A stretch of 64,000 bases of DNA from Diplosphaera chodatii (taxonomy: Eukaryota; Chlorophyta; Trebouxiophyceae; Prasiolales; Stichococcaceae), in NCBI GenBank assembly GCA_032358165.1, contig JAALGY010000019.1, forward strand, positions 124,001 to 188,000, given 5' to 3'. The notes under the pieces were generated by a model, which worked only from the letters and a program-made list of their open reading frames with translations, did no database searches and was not told the origin of the DNA. Shown piece after piece: positions 59,572 through 64,000 of the stretch. Positions within the stretch are counted from its first letter, which is position 1; every line of letters starts with the position of its first letter. Position numbers and translations under genes: made by a program.

Positions 59572-61450
59572 TCACGTAGTCTGCTGCGGGGTGGTCACCG
59601 CGTCACATCCCTCCGGTGACAGGTGCTGCCGCAGGCCCGCTGCGGCCAGCAGCAGCCGCCAGAAGCGCACCCTGCCTGCCTGGCTGCTGGCAAGGCGCCG
59701 CCGCACCTCGGCTGCTCTTGCGGCCAAGGACGCTGCCTCGCTCTGCGAGCAGCCCCCTGCGCAGGGCAAACCCATTTGCATCGGTCAAGAGCACGCAGCA
59801 CAGCTGATGCCAGCATACCTGTGATCGACGGTGCCCACTGTATGAACACCATGCAAAAGGCGCACGGAGACTGACCTGCGGTGGTGAGCTGTTCGGCGTC
59901 TGCAGCACCCGCCAGCCAGTCTGGATGCAGCTCTGGGTGGGTGCCCGCCAGAACCGCCCTGCCCTTCCCAGCACGTACTGCCAACGCTGATATGGCACCA
60001 TCGGCTGCGCCTCGCTGGTACCTGTGCGTGTGACACTACAACAGAACATATAACCTCATATCGTGCCTAAACGCATTTTGCACGCCACACAGCCAAGGCA
60101 GCAACTACACAGGTCAAGTTTTGTTTACATGTGGGACATGCCCTGCGATGTGCATACGCACCTTGCAAGCACTGTGACGTCATTGCTACTGGGGCTGCTG
60201 GTGTTCTGGTCGGGCTGGAAGCTGCAGCCACCATTGCAGTAGTCGCAGCACACGCCTGACAGTGCTGTGCCGCCTGCGCATCAGCCACATCGCCGTGTGG
60301 GGAAAGCACCATCACAGTGGTCATCAATCCCTGGAATGGGCACAGAGCCCCTTTTGAACTTACATGAGCTTGCCAGTGGGTCGCCCTCCGCTGTGCTCTG
60401 GCTGCCTGCCTCTGGCAACCGCAGAAACCTCAGCTGCGTGGCAGCAGCGCCCGCCTCTGCAGCATCAGCGTTCACAGTGTCTCAATGACGGCCTGTGGTA
60501 GCTGCTACAACCGTCATCCTTGGGAACATAGCTCTAAGGTTTGGCTGAGCATCCGTCAACATCCTTCCCAGGAACAGCTTCACCTGCGGGACATAGCCTG
60601 TATACGTCACAAGGACTGTCACACGGGCACCTGATCTGTAGCTGAAGCCGGGCACCACTGAACCGTGTGCGGTGCCGCTGAAAAACTGCAGCTCGCGGTC
60701 ACCCACCACCTCCAGCCTGACGACATACACTCCCGGGATATCTCAGCGTGGTAGATGCACGGTCAGCCGCGCACGCGCAATGCTCTGAGACACAACAGGG
60801 GAGCATTGTGCTGCCCCACATCCGGCTCTTTATCTGTTCAGGGCCATGAAGTAGCAAGCGCAGATGAGACTGTCGGACCTGGTGCCGGCCTCAAACTCCA
60901 CGTGCGCTGAAGCGTAGTACGCGCCAGCGCACAGGCCCAGGTACGCACCGCCGTCCTCTCTGACAAACCCTGCACTTGGGATCATGTTGCCGCCATGTCC
61001 TGCAGATTTGCATGCTGGATTGTTGCGGATCCACACTCGTCACATGCGGACAGAACTGCACGGCGCACCACTGATCTGCTCGTTGCCCGTGCCGTTCAGG
61101 TCGCGGCAATAAGGCAGATCTGCTCCGCCCGGCATCACCAGCAGCAGGCATCGCTGCCGCCAGTGACCCGACAACAACTCCGTGGTTCCAATTGTTGCCA
61201 CCTGCTGCATAGCATACAATCATTGAGGATCTCGAAGTGGACTTCTCCGACTTACGTTGACATGCCATTGGCAGGTTTATATGATGCTGCACATGCATGC
61301 GGAGCACGCATCGCCGGTCAAGCACAGGACCTTTAGCGCCGGTGTGCTGCTCGGCCCCAGCTGCAGGCTGGACCGGAGCGTCTGCACGGCGCTCTGCACC
61401 GATCTGGCTCCGGCGCCCTCGCCGTTGTAGACCAGCACTTCCTTGCACAT
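59572..61450 (-). CDS. BPL_N-domain protein (class I GATase-like)
   Basis: Resembles the N-terminal domain of fungal biotin-protein ligases (BPL_N, a class I glutamine-amidotransferase-like fold) but I see no biotin-ligase catalytic domain, so it appears free-standing. The start at 61450 gives MCKEVLVYNGEGAGARSVQS and AVQTLRSSLQLG. Later blocks are VREDGGAYLGLCAGAYYAS (about 61000-60895), with the GATase nucleophile-elbow Cys in GLCAGA, then VEFEAGT, EVVGDRELQFFSGTAHGSVV (about 60715-60640), GYSYRSGA-like and GKGRAVLAGTHPELHPDWLA (about 59970-59910). The end is EVRRRLASSQAGRVRFWRLL with LLAAAGLRQHL, like the region after this domain in fungi. Exon borders in the middle are incomplete. The function is unknown; a regulatory or amidase role is only a guess. 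Confidence 0.75.
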
Positions 61451-62202
61451 GCTGATCGCGGGTTCAGGCGGTAGCAATGCCGCAATAGTCACTTGATGTT
61501 ACCCAATCCCGTAAGACGAGGTGGCATGATATGTGCCGCAAGCGTGTAACAGAGCAGCAGAAGCAACTGATGCTTGGCTGCTTCGCCTGGCATTCAATCA
61601 CTGACTGGCAGCTGCAACAGCGCATGTAGCAAAGCACTGGCTGAACCTGCTGTTAGCGCAGACGTGCTCCTCTCGCACCGTACAACGGTCTGACCTGACG
61701 TAGCAAATGGGGCGTCTGTCTGCGATACGTGCTGCAAGCTGTGATGCACAGCAGATTGCCAGCACGGCATTTGCACTGCATACTCCAGACCACCCTGCAG
61801 CATGGCAGCTTTCCACACCTGCAGCTTGGCGCAGAGCCGCAGACCCCACCAGACCGTAATTGTATGTTCGTCTTGTATGGGAACACTGTGATCGAAACTC
61901 TGATCGTCGTTGCCGGGTGAACTGCAAGATTTGCCTCACCTGATTGTTGCATCACAGGCAGCCCAGTGCAAATTTGGACCACCGCGGTCCCCCAGATTGA
62001 TCTGCATCGACTGCTGTGTAGGCCTGGAGCAGACTCCACGCGGTGGGTGTTACTGTCACCTGGGGTGCTGCATGGCAACATGACATGCAGCGGTTGCCGA
62101 CTCATGCGGCAGGGCACATGCTTTGCGGTTGCTTGGCGAAGGGACACAAGACGTTCATGCCCTGATCATGATGGTGCCTCTGCTTACGCTGCAGGTCCTG
62201 AT
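61451..62202. promoter_or_regulatory. Divergent region BPL_N gene / cyclophilin
   Basis: 752 bases between divergent genes. A minus-strand open frame (62147-61653) shows no family features. Probably the promoters of both genes. Confidence 0.4.
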
Positions 62203-63230
62203 ATGGTGGGAGTGGGGGCACTACAAGTCGAAATAAAGACATCGGTGCGCCATGCTGCGGACATGCTGCATACCCTTTTGTTGGTTGCGTGCAGATCAAG
62301 AGGTAGACCATGACCTTCTGCCTGCAGATCGGCACGCTGGTAGTGGAATTGTACACCAATCACGCTCCAAAGGTGCGGTGGCAGACGTTGCTGCCCTCAA
62401 TGCACAATACCTGCTGCAGGGTGTCAACAGGCGCCCTGCTGACGCCCCCACACCGCTCTGCAGGCAGTAAAGAATTTCACGGAGCTCGCGAATCGTGGCT
62501 ACTACAATGACACCACCATTCACAGGATCATCCCTGGTAGGCTTGAGGGATGCTCTTGTGGCAGGCACATCCCCTGAAGATTTCCAGCGGCAGCCCGCAA
62601 GCCCTCAAGCTGTACGGCTCCCGCTGCAGGGTTCATGGTTCAGGCCGGCGATCCTACAGGTACAGGGCGGGGTGGCGAGTCAATGTGGGGAGGTGCGCTG
62701 CAAAATTCGCAGGAAATGGCATCCCGACATGGAGACTCTACTCCTGCACAGTGATGAATGGTGTGTATCACAGAATGTTTCTGAGGGCTGGGGAGAGCTT
62801 ATTAATAAGCACTCATTTCTGCTGCAGGTAAGTTCGAGGACGAGATTCATCCTGGGCTGAAGCACACAGGGGCCGGCGTCCTCTCCATGGTGCAGCGCCC
62901 TGCTTCCTGTTTGTTGCGTGGCACTGCTGCAATGACAGTTGCAGGGCTCACCTCAACTCACATTGCCATCAGGGACCCATCATGGGCAGTCATCCCACGC
63001 TGCCATCACTGACTAGCCCAATGCCCCCGCAGGCAAATGCCGGCCCAAACACCAACGGCAGCCAGTTCTTTCTGACCCTGGCTCCCACGCCATGGCTGGA
63101 TGGGAAGCACACGATATTTGGGCGTGTCTACCGCGGCATGGAGACGCTGGAGCGGTTAGGCAACATGCAGACAGACGCCACGGATCGGCCTGTCAATCCG
63201 ATCAAGATCTTATCAGCGCGGCCTCTGTGA
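62203..63230 (+). CDS. PPIL1: Cyclophilin-type peptidyl-prolyl isomerase, PPIL1-like
   Basis: Single-domain cyclophilin; PPIL1 orthologues sit in the spliceosome. Six exons keep frame: 62203-62244, 62328-62372, 62464-62536, 62630-62692, 62828-62889 and 63033-63230, for 160 residues. The start exon gives [14 protein letters not shown], continuing [15 protein letters not shown]. Conserved blocks are [40 protein letters not shown] (catalytic Arg in HRII, Gln in MVQ), [40 protein letters not shown] and [15 protein letters not shown]. The Trp and His of the active site are present. The 4th acceptor is directly followed by a donor-like gtaagt (62828), which phase shows to be coding. A TGTAA motif is at 63251-63255, 21 bases past the stop. 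Confidence 0.95.
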
Positions 63231-63568
63231 TGCTCACACCGGTATGCACGTGTAACATCGCCTCAGGCCTGGCTGTTGACTGTGTAGAAACCCACTTCAG
63301 AGCATTAAGCTTGGCAGATACGATAGGGCACAGGGTCTTGAGCTGATCAGCTTGATAGCCATCTCACGCTGACATGCAGGCAACCTAGACAATCTCTCAA
63401 AACACCAACAGCAAACAATACACTTCTCGCTCACTTCAAACACTACCGCCTGTCAGGCAATTGATTAGACACACACTAGCAATATCAGCTCTAATGCTGT
63501 AGCCCCTCAAGCGCTGCTCATCAGCCTGCGGTGCCAGGAAGCAGATGCATCGATTATACGCTGACGAC
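63231..63568. other. Convergent spacer at the right end
   Basis: 3' UTRs of the cyclophilin and of the partial minus-strand gene; no gene is seen. Confidence 0.45.
63251..63255 (+). terminator. TGTAA polyadenylation motif of the cyclophilin gene
   Basis: TGTAA lies 21 bases after the stop codon of the PPIL1-like gene. Confidence 0.5.
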
Positions 63569-63614
63569 TCACGCCCTTGCTGCCGACTGTCGCCGCTGCT
63601 GCCGCTCTGGCAAT

Positions 63615-63650
<36 letters not shown>

Positions 63651-64000
63651 GTGGCCTCAGCCTGCACGTGTGCTGCTGTTTGCAAAGGCGGCCGACTGCC
63701 TGCTCCAGCACCAGGAGCGCCTGGCACTGCGGGGCTGATGCCAGCCTGGCCGGCTGCTTCCTGCAGCCCGCCCCTTCCTGGCGTGCCTGCACTGGGGTGT
63801 TCAGCTTGGCCAGCAAGGCCAATGCTTGTGGGCAGGGCTGCCTTCGGCGCCAGCTGTGGCAGCCTGGACAGGCCCTCCGCTCCGGTTGCAGTGCCAGGGG
63901 CGGCTGGTGCTGCAGCGGCAGCACCTTTATTTCCACCACCCCGTGGCTGCGACCCTGGGCCCTCGGTTGTGCCCCCTACCCGCCCTGCCTCACAGTTGCC
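63569..64000 (-). CDS. C-terminus of a low-complexity protein (partial, polyQ)
   Basis: The minus-strand frame is open from the window edge to a stop at 63569 and encodes at least 143 residues rich in Gly, Ala, Pro and Gln. It has no recognisable domain; local segments include RLPQLAPKAALPTSIGLAGQ and an 11-Gln run encoded by (CAG)11 (63617-63649), then ERQQRRQSAARA. Composition, rather than homology, supports this frame over the other two. The rest of the gene is beyond the window. Confidence 0.5.
63617..63649. repeat. (CTG/CAG)11 trinucleotide repeat
   Basis: Eleven perfect CTG units on the plus strand, read as eleven CAG (Gln) codons in the partial minus-strand gene. Confidence 0.95.

Noticed and set aside
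1..64000. CRISPR arrays, prokaryotic defence islands, phage or plasmid genes
   Set aside because: The window is intron-rich eukaryotic nuclear DNA; no regular spacer arrays, operons or phage-type genes were seen.
1..64000. tRNA and rRNA genes
   Set aside because: No cloverleaf with matching A and B boxes and no rRNA-like stretch was recognised by eye; a tRNAscan run would be decisive.

Overview
This is a nuclear contig from a photosynthetic eukaryote, most likely a green alga (Chlorophyta; a trebouxiophyte is my best guess, inferred from gene content and style only). Three things point there: GC-rich genes with many short exons and GT-AG introns (often cag|gtg... junctions); nucleus-encoded chloroplast proteins (plastocyanin, phosphoglycolate phosphatase, plastid-type S10, an AAE15-like acyl-ACP synthetase); and TGTAA (UGUAA) polyadenylation motifs downstream of several stop codons. 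Almost every gene is interrupted, so long open frames often cross introns or lie on the wrong strand. I rebuilt exons by matching splice sites and reading phase to recognisable protein families.

Layout. 1-3164 (+): 3' end of phosphoglycolate phosphatase, then plastocyanin. 3519-6274 (-): V-ATPase subunit d. 6795-7620 (+): plastid-type S10, convergent with a Nudix hydrolase (7747-9583, -). About 10.2-16.0 kb (+): a UVRAG/VPS38-like protein. 16713-20094 (-): a CHR-family chromate transporter. 20549-22780 (-): an unrecognised secreted protein. 23609-30400 (-): a PH-domain oxysterol-binding-related protein. 31028-35941 (+): AAE15-like acyl-activating enzyme. 36902-38770 and 40453-41966 (-): tandem AA15-like lytic polysaccharide monooxygenases (LPMOs). 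43100-44865 (-): a Pro/Ala-rich protein of unknown function. 45308-53143 (+): three GH114 (spherulin-4-like) genes in tandem. 54083-57968 (-): POLD3-like polymerase delta subunit. 58417-59341 (+): LYR-motif protein. 59572-61450 (-): BPL_N (GATase1-like) protein. 62203-63230 (+): PPIL1-like cyclophilin. 63569-64000 (-): C-terminus of an unknown low-complexity protein.

Most of the window is housekeeping and organelle biology. The accessory part is 36.9-53.1 kb: secreted, cysteine-containing carbohydrate-active proteins in tandem families. This suggests local expansion of genes acting on an extracellular or cell-wall polysaccharide. The most striking observation is that the middle GH114 gene has no introns, while its neighbours have eight each. 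Yet its 5' flank still aligns with the flank of the intron-rich third copy, and parts of the coding sequence are virtually identical. That fits duplication followed by cDNA-templated intron loss or gene conversion. The third copy's 5' flank also carries a 33-bp perfect palindrome bounded by a 7-bp direct repeat, which the corresponding flank of the middle gene lacks. This looks like a minimal inverted-repeat transposon remnant with a visible empty site.

No prokaryotic defence system, CRISPR array, rRNA or tRNA was recognised. I found no convincing wholly new multi-gene system; the novelty here is in gene structure and unusual family occurrences.
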